Shown piece by piece: positions 1 through 5,260 of a stretch of DNA of 7,117 nt (the stretch's first letter is position 1; every line of letters starts with the position of its first letter). The notes under the pieces are model-generated. The model saw only the letters and a list, made by a program, of their open reading frames with translations, was not told the origin of the DNA and did no database searches. Source of the stretch: Candidatus Parvarchaeota archaeon (lineage in GTDB: Archaea > Micrarchaeota > Micrarchaeia > Anstonellales > VGKX01); NCBI GenBank assembly GCA_016866895.1, contig VGKX01000051.1, positions 1 through 7,117 of the forward strand, in the 5' to 3' direction. Position numbers and translations under genes: made by a program.

Positions 1-207
1 GACAGGCTTGATACGGATATTGCCTGCGCAAGGGCTGCAGGAATCAAATCAGTTCTTGTGCTGACAGGCCTGACTTCAAAATCCCAGGCTCAAGGCATCA
101 AATCTGCAGCCATCGGCTTGAAAAAAAATACGTTGCCTGACTTCATACTTGACTGCGCGGCCCAAATCACGCCCTGCTGGCTTGCCAACTCTTATTCTTC
201 CTTGTAA
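1..207 (+). CDS. HAD-superfamily (NagD/AraL-like) phosphatase, C-terminal end only
   Basis: The first 68 codons read in frame 1 to a TAA at 205-207; the 5' part lies outside the window. The opening residues DRLDTDIACARAAGIKSVLV match the last conserved HAD motif (GDRxxTDI, acidic residues that hold Mg2+), followed by the LVLTGLTS strand-loop typical of HAD subclass IIA enzymes (NagD, AraL, 4-nitrophenylphosphatase-like, phosphoglycolate phosphatase-like). The LPDFILDCAAQI segment near the end resembles the usual 'P.....sl..l' tail of these proteins. Such enzymes are cytosolic Mg-dependent sugar-phosphate or nucleotide phosphatases; the substrate cannot be told from this fragment. Its last 16 bases overlap the 3' end of the convergent zinc-ribbon gene. 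Family assignment is fairly secure, exact function is not. Confidence 0.8.
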   Translation, partial: DRLDTDIACARAAGIKSVLVLTGLTSKSQAQGIKSAAIGLKKNTLPDFILDCAAQITPCWLANSYSSL

Positions 208-1004
208 ATCTCATTCATTGCAGCATTCAGGTTTCCCTGCAAGTCAGCCTGCCCCAAAGGCTTTTTCGGAAACAGTCCCTGCGCGCCAGGCTGCAGCTCC
301 TCCTTTTCCAGAAGGCCGGCAAGCCCCAAGGCCCCAATCTGACTTATCGGCTCTTCAAGTTCGCCAAGCATGTCAAATGCGCCTGCTGTTTTTTTCCCCT
401 CAATACTGCTGCTTGAATAAGAAATCCCATGGCCGACATTTCCTTCTGCCATCGGTTTTTTTACAAACGAAGGCCTTGATGAAAGCGCCCTGCTAATATC
501 GCTAATCGCAGCAGTGTCTGAAAAGTTCTGGTTCGCAGGGTTCATTGGATACTGCTGTGCAAAGCTTGCCTGCTGCCCCGCATTTCCAATACTTGCCAAA
601 CCGGGCTGGGTTGTGGCAAAAGCATCCGCATTTCCGGTTTCCCTGCTTTGCCAAGTTTGCTGATACTGCTGCTCTATTCCGCTTTGCTTGGGGGGCTGGG
701 AAAATTCAGCTAACCCTGGCTGGTCAAATATGGAGTTTGCATAATCAGTGGATGCAGCCTGCTGGCCTGCCTGTTCCCCTAAACCCTGCAGCCCGCCTGA
801 GCCGTATGTCTGGCCGGAAGATTGTGGATATGCGGGGCTTTGCTGCACTTGCCTGCCAAAGCTTGAGATTGTTGCAAGTATTGTGGAGCCGCAATAGCCA
901 CACTTGGAGGTAATCGTCAAGTCCTCTATTTCCATGTCTGCTGAAAAGTCAAAGGTGAAAAATTTGCCGCACTTGCAACCCAAAGTTTTTTTTATCGAGA
1001 CCAT
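192..1004 (-). CDS. Zinc-ribbon protein with Q/S/G-rich disordered middle, unknown function
   Basis: Not recognised as a named family. Read from the ATG at 1004 the product has 270 residues. Residues 10-38 hold CKC (C10, C12) and CGYC (C35, C38), a four-cysteine zinc-ribbon pattern on a compact beta-rich head (about 1-50). The next roughly 120 residues are low complexity, about one fifth glutamine plus S, G, A, Y and P, and are probably disordered. A short hydrophobic segment (ISQIGALGLAGLLEKEEL) lies near the end; there is no signal peptide or membrane helix. Start choice: GAGGTG at 1013-1018 is only 2 nt from an ATG at 1010 but 8 nt from the in-frame ATG at 1004, so 1004 is preferred; the longer form would add MQ. 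The glmS stop codon (1017-1019) lies inside this ribosome binding site, so translational coupling to glmS is likely. A nucleic-acid or protein-binding adaptor role is possible but inferred. Confidence 0.75.
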   Translation of the reverse strand: MVSIKKTLGCKCGKFFTFDFSADMEIEDLTITSKCGYCGSTILATISSFGRQVQQSPAYPQSSGQTYGSGGLQGLGEQAGQQAASTDYANSIFDQPGLAEFSQPPKQSGIEQQYQQTWQSRETGNADAFATTQPGLASIGNAGQQASFAQQYPMNPANQNFSDTAAISDISRALSSRPSFVKKPMAEGNVGHGISYSSSSIEGKKTAGAFDMLGELEEPISQIGALGLAGLLEKEELQPGAQGLFPKKPLGQADLQGNLNAAMNEIYKEE

Positions 1005-1016
1005 TTGCATTGCACC

Positions 1017-2777
1017 TCATTCTACTGTGACTGACTTTGCCAGGTTCCTTGGCTTGTCAGGGTCGCAGCCCTTTTTCACGGAAATATAATATGCCAGCAG
1101 CTGGAGCGGTATTGAAAACAGGATTGGAGAGAAAATCGGGTCAACTTTTGGCAGCAGTGCGAATTCTGTCCCCAACCTTGCCGCATCCTTGTCATCGGAA
1201 AAAACAATTACCTCGGCATTCCTTGCCTGGCATTCCTTTATGTTGCCCATGATTTTCGTTCTTGTCTCATCTCCTGGGGCTATTGCTACAACCTTCACCC
1301 CGCCTTCAAGCAGCGAAAGAGGGCCGTGCTTGAGCTCCCCTGCCGGGTAGCTTTCGGCATGCAGGTACGTTATCTCCTTTAGCTTGAGCGCCCCTTCAAG
1401 GGCAGTTGCATGGGACAACCCCCGTCCTATGAAAAAGAAATCCGTTGATTTGCACAGCTTTTCCGCAAGCTTTTCCATATCCCCTGCTTTTGTGAGCACG
1501 GCGTCAATCGCGCTTGAAAGGTCTGCAATCCCCTGCTCCAAGTCCTGCCTTTTGGAAACAATGAAGACAAGCTTGTACAAAAGCGCCAGCTGCGAAGTGA
1601 AGGATTTGGTTGCAACAACGGCTATCTCCGGCCCTGCATTAAGATAAAGCGTCAAGTCAGCCTCCCTGGTAAGCGAGCTTCCAACAACATTGCACACGGC
1701 AAGCACTTTTGCGCCCCTTTCTTTTGCAAGCCTGACTGCAGCCATTGTATCCGCAGTCTCCCCAGACTGGCTTATTGCAATCACTACAGTTCCCTTGCCG
1801 ACGTTTGGAAGGTGCATGAATTCCGACGCATAGCTTACCTCAACGTGCCTGTCTGTCAATCTCTCAAGCACGTTTTTGAAAACAAGCCCGGCATGATACG
1901 ATGAGCCGCAGGCAACAACCCGAAGCATCTTGGCGCCATCCAAAAGCCTGGCAGCCCTACCATACTCCCCAGAAGTTGTGGCAAGCCTTATTGCAGACTG
2001 CTGCTGGTGTATTTCCTTAATCATGAAGTGCGCAAACCCGTCCTTTTGCGCCATCTGCCGCGTCCAGTCAATCCTCATGCTCCTCCTTTTCACCTGCCTG
2101 CCGCCTTGCAGTTCGCAAATCCTGTGCCCGGTTGCATCAAGGACCGCATACTCTCCGTCTTTGAGGATTACAAATTCGTTTGTGTAGTCAAGCACTGCAG
2201 GCATGTCAGATGCGCAAAACATTTCCTTCTTTCCAATCCCTATGATTAGCGGGCTTGATTTTCTCGAGCAGATTATCCTTCCGTCCCCCTGCCTTATCGC
2301 AACTATGGAATAAGTCCCCTCTATTTTTCTTGCTGCGGCAACAAATGCGCTCTCAAAATCATCCTCTTTCTGGCTTTCAATCAGGTGCGCAATGACTTCA
2401 GTGTCAGTGTCGGATTTGAACCTGTGGCCTGCTTTTGCAAGCTGCTCCTTGAGGCTCTCAAAATTTTCAATTATGCCATTATGGATAATAACTGTCTTTC
2501 CATGGCAGTCTGAATGAGGGTGCGCGTTTACCTGGTTTGGCACTCCGTGCGTCGCCCAGCGCGTGTGGCCTATCCCGACAGTCCCACTGATGCCTTCCAA
2601 TCCCGCGGTTTTCTCAAAATCGGCAATCCGTCCCTTGTCCTTTACAATCCTAATGCGGCCCTTTTCCTCAACCGCAATGCCTACGGAGTCGTAGCCCCTG
2701 TACTCAAGATTCTTTAGCGCCTTGAGTATTGTTGTGGCTGCCTGCCTGAAGCCAACATAACCTATAATGCCGCACAT
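1017..2777 (-). CDS. glmS: Glutamine-fructose-6-phosphate aminotransferase (isomerizing)
   Basis: Cytosolic enzyme converting fructose-6-phosphate and glutamine to glucosamine-6-phosphate and glutamate, the entry step to UDP-GlcNAc and glycans. The 586-residue product has the full family architecture. The N-terminal class II glutaminase domain shows MCGIIGYVG (C2 becomes the N-terminal nucleophile), RGYDS (27-31), HTRWATHG (71-78), HNG (99-101) and SDTDTEV (122-128). The first SIS domain has ACGSS (289-293), SQSGETADT (336-344) and ATKSFTSQ (389-396). The second has IGRGLSHATALEGALKLKE (450-468) and ESYPAGELKHGP (475-486, with the catalytic Glu). The tail DPDKPRNLAKSVTVE carries the conserved Lys (K581). 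The frame is open 13 codons further upstream, but the Ntn mechanism requires Cys directly after the initiator Met, so 2777 is the start. No strong ribosome binding site is seen. The gene sits 69 bp downstream of the TRAM gene and directly upstream of the zinc-ribbon gene. Confidence 0.97.
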   Translation of the reverse strand: MCGIIGYVGFRQAATTILKALKNLEYRGYDSVGIAVEEKGRIRIVKDKGRIADFEKTAGLEGISGTVGIGHTRWATHGVPNQVNAHPHSDCHGKTVIIHNGIIENFESLKEQLAKAGHRFKSDTDTEVIAHLIESQKEDDFESAFVAAARKIEGTYSIVAIRQGDGRIICSRKSSPLIIGIGKKEMFCASDMPAVLDYTNEFVILKDGEYAVLDATGHRICELQGGRQVKRRSMRIDWTRQMAQKDGFAHFMIKEIHQQQSAIRLATTSGEYGRAARLLDGAKMLRVVACGSSYHAGLVFKNVLERLTDRHVEVSYASEFMHLPNVGKGTVVIAISQSGETADTMAAVRLAKERGAKVLAVCNVVGSSLTREADLTLYLNAGPEIAVVATKSFTSQLALLYKLVFIVSKRQDLEQGIADLSSAIDAVLTKAGDMEKLAEKLCKSTDFFFIGRGLSHATALEGALKLKEITYLHAESYPAGELKHGPLSLLEGGVKVVAIAPGDETRTKIMGNIKECQARNAEVIVFSDDKDAARLGTEFALLPKVDPIFSPILFSIPLQLLAYYISVKKGCDPDKPRNLAKSVTVE

Positions 2778-2846
2778 GTCCGATACCCGCATCTGCCTAT
2801 TTTTTCTTTTTTCCAAACTTTTCTTGCCGCGCGTCCAATCTTCTTA

Positions 2847-3080
2847 TCATTCCCTTATGCCAATTGCATAAGTCCGCTTCACCTCGACAATCCTGACATT
2901 TGCGGCCTTACCGGCAACCCCGCCTTTTACAAAAACGGCAAAGTTTTCATTGTGTGCAATGCCCTCCCCTCTGGGATTGACTGCAGTGATTACAAGCCTG
3001 TAGACTTTGCCTGCCTCGACACTTGGAGTTGGTTGGAAGTGCATGTGATTGCCTTGGTTGAAAGCCGCGCCTTGCGGCAC
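2847..3080 (-). CDS. Small TRAM-domain RNA-binding protein
   Basis: A 77-residue protein that is essentially one TRAM domain. The core from VEAGKVYRLVITAVNPRGEG through FAVFVKGGVAGKAANVRIVE to the final KRTYAIGI follows the archaeal stand-alone TRAM pattern (V..G..Y.V.I......G.G.....F..FV.....G....V.I..V....A.G). TRAM domains are small beta-barrels that bind RNA; stand-alone archaeal versions are reported to act as RNA chaperones, in some species cold-responsive. Start: the frame opens at GTG 3080, just inside a stop at 3087-3089. An ATG at 3044 would still include the whole domain (65 residues) and has a weak AGG about 7 nt ahead. A TATA-like TTAAAATA at 3111-3118 predicts a transcript start near 3088, which favours the GTG with a very short leader. 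It may be the first gene of a TRAM-glmS-zinc-ribbon transcript. Confidence 0.88.
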   Translation of the reverse strand: MPQGAAFNQGNHMHFQPTPSVEAGKVYRLVITAVNPRGEGIAHNENFAVFVKGGVAGKAANVRIVEVKRTYAIGIRE

Positions 3081-3110
3081 AGGCGGTTAATCCAATTTTG
3101 CTTGCTTTCA

Positions 3111-3118
3111 TTAAAATA
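3111..3118 (-). promoter_or_regulatory. TATA-like box for the TRAM gene
   Basis: The minus strand reads TATTTTAA here, centred about 34 nt before the GTG start. The usual archaeal spacing of about 26 nt predicts transcription from about 3088 and an 8-nt leader. A second AT-rich element on the same strand (TTATAAATA, 3200-3208) is an alternative that would give a leader of about 100 nt. Confidence 0.35.
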
Positions 3119-3200
3119 CCTTGCTAGCCTAAGCCGTTTGGGCAGTCATGCCTTGCCAAAAATCCTGCCTTTTTTTGCACTTTTCTGCAAGAACATATGT

Positions 3201-3208
3201 ATTTATAA
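3201..3208 (+). promoter_or_regulatory. TATA box for the acidic micro-gene
   Basis: ATTTATAA is a good archaeal box A. It lies about 69 nt before the ATG at 3273 and predicts a transcript start near 3230 and a leader of about 43 nt that contains the ribosome binding site. The element is nearly symmetric and could also be used toward the TRAM gene. Confidence 0.5.
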
Positions 3209-3261
3209 CTTTTCTTTAATTAATAGCGCAATAGTCTGGCATAAATTGCCGTTGAAAAGTT

Positions 3262-3267
3262 AGGTGA
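3262..3267 (+). promoter_or_regulatory. Ribosome binding site of the acidic micro-gene
   Basis: AGGTGA matches the 3' end of archaeal 16S rRNA and is 5 nt from the ATG at 3273. It is the main reason for treating the very short frame behind it as a real gene and not as open GA-rich sequence. Confidence 0.65.
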
Positions 3268-3272
3268 TAAGA

Positions 3273-3359
3273 ATGCGTTTTGATGAAGATGAAGATGTTG
3301 ATGATGACGAGGATTTGGAGGATGAGTGGGAGGACGAGGAGGATGAGGAAGAGGAGTAG
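3273..3359 (+). CDS. 28-residue, extremely acidic micro-protein, unknown function
   Basis: The frame from ATG 3273 to TAG 3357-3359 encodes 28 residues, of which 22 are Asp or Glu. The exceptions are MRF at the start, V9, L15 and W19. A TATA box (3201-3208) and an AGGTGA ribosome binding site at ideal spacing precede it, and an in-frame TAG at 3261-3263 rules out a longer 5' form. A T-run at 3370-3374 just after the stop could end the transcript. I do not recognise a family. Polyacidic peptides can bind basic proteins (chromatin or ribosomal proteins), chelate divalent cations or mimic DNA; any of these would be inference. The codons are nearly all GAN, so chance openness of a GA-rich tract must be considered, but the placed start signals argue for expression. 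Confidence 0.6.
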   Translation: MRFDEDEDVDDDEDLEDEWEDEEDEEEE

Positions 3360-3369
3360 CCAAATCTCC

Positions 3370-3374
3370 TTTTT
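3370..3374 (+). terminator. T-run, possible transcription terminator
   Basis: TTTTT begins 11 nt after the acidic gene's stop and is followed by a second T-rich stretch (CATTTTCCC). Archaeal RNA polymerase often terminates at such oligo-T tracts without a hairpin. Support is weak because much of the following sequence is T-rich. Confidence 0.25.
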
Positions 3375-3468
3375 CACATTTTCCCAAGTTCCACATGCAC
3401 AAATTCCTTCCAGTTTGCAGCTTCTTTCTGGATTTCCAGCCCAATTTCTTTTTTGCGTTTTTCGCCAT
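3374..3468 (-). other. Candidate 31-residue gene requiring a -1 frameshift
   Basis: On the minus strand an ATG at 3468 opens MAKNAKK. The zero frame then becomes unlikely-looking sequence that runs through the antisense of the acidic gene. After the heptamer A-AAA-AAG (3448-3454, phased exactly as a -1 slippery site) the -1 frame reads EIGLEIQKEAANWKEFVHVE and then LGKM, ending at TGA 3374-3376. This has protein-like composition and stops 14 nt short of the convergent acidic gene. An AT-rich element (3484-3498) ends about 16 nt ahead of the ATG and is centred near -26, which would suit a leaderless transcript. It could be programmed frameshifting, a decayed gene, a one-base assembly error or chance. 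There is no ATG, GTG or TTG in the -1 frame itself upstream of the slip. Confidence 0.28.
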
Positions 3469-3484
3469 TTCTTCTTTAACCGGT

Positions 3485-3492
3485 AAATTTAT
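3485..3492 (+). promoter_or_regulatory. TATA-like box for dph2
   Basis: AAATTTAT is centred about 40 nt before the dph2 ATG, predicting transcription from about 3515 and a leader of about 14 nt. The AT-rich tract continues to 3498 and may also serve the minus strand. Confidence 0.45.
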
Positions 3493-3528
3493 TTTATTCC
3501 CAATCCTTGCCATTTCCAAAGTGATTAC

Positions 3529-4449
3529 ATGAAAATCCTGCTGCAGTTTCCTGAAGGGCTGAAAACCAAGGCCAGGGAGATTTGCGCAAGCCTTGAATCC
3601 TCGGGGAACGCTGTTTTCATCTCCGCAGCGCCATGTTTTGGTGCATGCGACTTGGCACTTGAGGAGGCAAGGCTGCTAAAAGTTGACAAATTAATGCACT
3701 TTGGCCACGCAGAATTCCACAAAGTCAAAGGCGAAAAATTTGAAATCGAGTACATCCAGTTTCCCGTGGATGCCAATCTTGAAATACTCAAAAACAGGGA
3801 AAGCCTCGCATTGATAAGCCAGTATAAGACCGTCGGGCTTGTGACAACTGTCAACCACCTGCACCAGCTAGGTGACATGAAAAAAATCCTTGAAGCTGCA
3901 GGGCACAAGGTGCAAGTCGGCATGGGGGGGCAGCATGTGCGCCACGAGGGCCAAATTCTGGGTTGCGACACCTACGCCGCAAACAGGCTCCAGGGCAAGT
4001 GCGACTGCCTGGCATATGTGGGCGGGGGCCTGTTCCACCCACTTGGCGTTGATGCCAAAATCCCCTTTTTCGTGTTCGACCCGTTTTCAGGCAGGGCATA
4101 CAGGATAAACGAGCAGATAGAAAAGCTTCGCAAAAGGAAGAAGGGAATGCTTCTGGCGTGCACGCAGCCAAACGTGAAAAACTTCGGCATCATTGTTTCA
4201 ACAAAAAACGGGCAGTATAACATTGCAGGCGCCCAAAAAGTCAAGGCTGATTTGGAGGGTTTGGGCAAAAAGGGCTTTATCCTTGTTGCAAATTTCATTG
4301 ACCCGATTGCGCTGCAGGACTTCAATTTTTTTGACGCTTATGTCAACACCGCATGCCCCCGCATTCCAGAGGACTACGAAAGGTATGGCGGAAAGCCGGT
4401 TATTGACATAATTGACTTCAAGGAGCTAAAAAAACTGCTTTCTGCATAA
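3529..4449 (+). CDS. dph2: Diphthamide biosynthesis enzyme Dph2 (2-(3-amino-3-carboxypropyl)histidine synthase)
   Basis: Catalyses the first step of diphthamide formation on translation elongation factor 2: a [4Fe-4S] enzyme cleaves S-adenosylmethionine to a 3-amino-3-carboxypropyl radical and transfers it to a histidine of EF-2. The 306-residue product shows the family's three repeated subdomains, each giving one cluster cysteine: GACD (C40), LGCD (C146) and ACPRI (C276). Also present are the opening LLQFPEGLK, the VGLVTTVNHLHQL segment (102-114), VGGGLFHPLG (164-173) and the ending PRIPEDYERYGGKPVI. Extra cysteines (C19, C36, C158, C160, C211) are not part of the standard trio. Archaea normally have one homodimeric Dph2, and the length is near the lower end of that family. 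The start at ATG 3529 begins directly with the conserved core; the ribosome binding site is poor (GTGAT, 3 nt away), consistent with a short leader. Its stop is 3 nt from the convergent hypothetical gene. Confidence 0.96.
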   Translation: MKILLQFPEGLKTKAREICASLESSGNAVFISAAPCFGACDLALEEARLLKVDKLMHFGHAEFHKVKGEKFEIEYIQFPVDANLEILKNRESLALISQYKTVGLVTTVNHLHQLGDMKKILEAAGHKVQVGMGGQHVRHEGQILGCDTYAANRLQGKCDCLAYVGGGLFHPLGVDAKIPFFVFDPFSGRAYRINEQIEKLRKRKKGMLLACTQPNVKNFGIIVSTKNGQYNIAGAQKVKADLEGLGKKGFILVANFIDPIALQDFNFFDAYVNTACPRIPEDYERYGGKPVIDIIDFKELKKLLSA

Positions 4450-4452
4450 AAC

Positions 4453-5058
4453 TCAAAGTTCCTGGCCTGACTTTGCCGCACTTGCAAGCCTGGAAAACCT
4501 CTCCCTGTCGCTCAAATAGGCAATCAGCATGTTCATAAAAGGCAATCCGCGCCTGAATTTGTTTCCTGCCGTTGTTTGAAAATCCGCAGGATTCAGCGTA
4601 GTAAAAAGATAATGAATCACAAGCCCCGGTTCGTTTCTCTCCTCCCCAAGCTCGCATGTGGCAAACCCTTTTTTCAAGGCATCTAAAACTTTTTCATCAA
4701 GAAGCCCCAGGTTGAATTGTGCGTCTGCCTTTCCCTGTTTTGTCACCTTCCTAAATCCAACGCTGCTTTTGGACTCAAGCTCCTTTTCATCCTTCTTCTT
4801 GCCTTCCTGCCCTCCCTTTTTTTCTTTATTCACAGTAATTTTTCTTTGCGGCCTTTTGTCTGTCACAACAATGTCGGGCCTGCTTTTTATCCGCCTTGAT
4901 TTCTTTTTATCTCTGACAAGTAGGACTTCTTTGCCTTCCAGGATGGTTTTTTTCAAAATTGCTTTTGCAGGCCTGATTACCTTTACCTTTGTGCCCTGGA
5001 CTTCTTCCTCGGAAATTACAAACCCTGTCACTTTTTTTATCTGCGTTGAAGCACCCAT
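4453..5058 (-). CDS. Lysine-rich hypothetical protein
   Basis: A 201-residue soluble protein that I do not recognise. Residues 1-50 look like a beta-rich module (GFVISEEEVQGTKVKVIRPA, then ILEGKEVLLVRDKK). Residues 50-112 are highly charged and lysine/arginine-rich (KKKSRRIKSR; KEKKGGQEGKKKDEKELE), a probable flexible linker. Residues 114-201 look like a folded, mainly helical domain (FNLGLLDEKVLDALKKGF; PGLVIHYLFTTLNP; GLPFMNMLIAYLSDRERF). There is no signal peptide, membrane helix or recognised catalytic motif, and only one cysteine. The basic linker would suit RNA, DNA or ribosome contact, which is inference. The start at ATG 5058 is the only initiator codon in the frame after an upstream stop at 5110-5112. 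A TATA box centred about 27 nt upstream and the lack of a ribosome binding site suggest a leaderless mRNA. The gene is convergent with dph2. Confidence 0.8.
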   Translation of the reverse strand: MGASTQIKKVTGFVISEEEVQGTKVKVIRPAKAILKKTILEGKEVLLVRDKKKSRRIKSRPDIVVTDKRPQRKITVNKEKKGGQEGKKKDEKELESKSSVGFRKVTKQGKADAQFNLGLLDEKVLDALKKGFATCELGEERNEPGLVIHYLFTTLNPADFQTTAGNKFRRGLPFMNMLIAYLSDRERFSRLASAAKSGQEL

Positions 5059-5080
5059 GGCTTTAATTTGCCGTGCAACA

Positions 5081-5089
5081 AATATAATT
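5081..5089 (-). promoter_or_regulatory. TATA box for the lysine-rich hypothetical gene
   Basis: The minus strand reads AATTATATT, centred about 27 nt before the ATG at 5058. This spacing puts the transcript start at or within a base or two of the start codon, so translation is probably leaderless. No Shine-Dalgarno-like motif lies between the box and the ATG. Confidence 0.55.
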
Positions 5090-5123
5090 CTTTCATTCTT
5101 TGCCTTTTTTTACCAAAACCAGC

Positions 5124-5149
5124 GCCAGTATAATTAGCCAGCATAATTA
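5124..5149. repeat. 13-bp tandem direct repeat in a divergent promoter region
   Basis: GCCAGTATAATTA (5124-5136) is followed without a gap by GCCAGCATAATTA (5137-5149), with a single mismatch. An inverted partial copy (AATTATGC, 5166-5173, complementary to GCATAATT at 5141-5148) follows 17 bp later. The cluster lies between two divergent genes, just upstream of both presumed core promoters, as an operator would. A regulator-binding role is inference. Confidence 0.5.
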
Positions 5150-5191
5150 TCCAATCAACTTGGCCAATTATGCACAACACCATTCAACCAC

Positions 5192-5201
5192 AATATTTAT
5201 A
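5192..5201 (+). promoter_or_regulatory. TATA box for the surface-protein gene
   Basis: AATATTTATA is a good archaeal box A about 60 nt ahead of the GTG start. It predicts transcription from about 5224 and a leader of about 33 nt. Confidence 0.55.
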
Positions 5202-5227
5202 CATCTCCATTAACCAATTCTGGTACA

Positions 5228-5260
5228 ATGCCTGTCTGTATTTTTGAGGTGATTTTGTGA
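5228..5260 (+). other. 10-codon upstream mini-ORF overlapping the surface-protein start
   Basis: ATG at 5228 opens MPVCIFEVIL and stops at TGA 5258-5260, which overlaps the downstream GTG (5257-5259) in a GTGA. The ribosome binding site of the large gene lies inside this mini-ORF. The predicted transcript start (about 5224) is only a few nt before its ATG, so leaderless-type initiation there is conceivable. A frame this short may also be chance. Confidence 0.25.
5246..5253 (+). promoter_or_regulatory. Ribosome binding site that fixes the GTG start at 5257
   Basis: GAGGTGAT is a near-complete archaeal Shine-Dalgarno sequence; the GAGGTG core ends 5 nt before GTG 5257. It decides in favour of this non-ATG start, which also places a signal peptide directly at the N-terminus. 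Confidence 0.75.

Noticed and set aside
192..913. Plus-strand open frames of about 115-122 codons within 149-913
   Set aside because: They are shadows of the zinc-ribbon gene, with no ribosome binding site and improbable composition.
3178..3200. Possible 16-residue minus-strand peptide starting at the ATG near 3197
   Set aside because: The TATA-like sequence lies only a few bases before the ATG, not about 26, and no ribosome binding site precedes it.
3281..3360. GAT/GAG-rich stretch as a microsatellite or a C/D-box RNA (TGATGA-like motifs)
   Set aside because: There is no exact repeat unit, no D box (CTGA) at a suitable distance, and the TGATGA motifs follow from Asp and Glu codons in a frame with good start signals.
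3220..3519. Minus-strand frame of 99 codons covering the acidic micro-gene and the dph2 leader
   Set aside because: Its second half is the antisense of GA-rich DNA (runs of Pro, His and Thr) and is not protein-like. Only the first part from ATG 3468 is kept, as a tentative frameshift candidate.
3525..3971. Minus-strand frame opposite the first half of dph2
   Set aside because: It is fully antisense to a gene with strong motif support, is Ser/Trp/Cys-rich, and has no start signal.
4658..5137. Open plus-strand frame of 159 codons that looks like a phenylalanine/leucine-rich membrane protein
   Set aside because: It is the antisense of the lysine-rich hypothetical gene: Lys and Glu codons read backwards give Phe, Leu and Ser. 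It lacks a proper start signal, while the minus-strand gene has a TATA box at the right distance.
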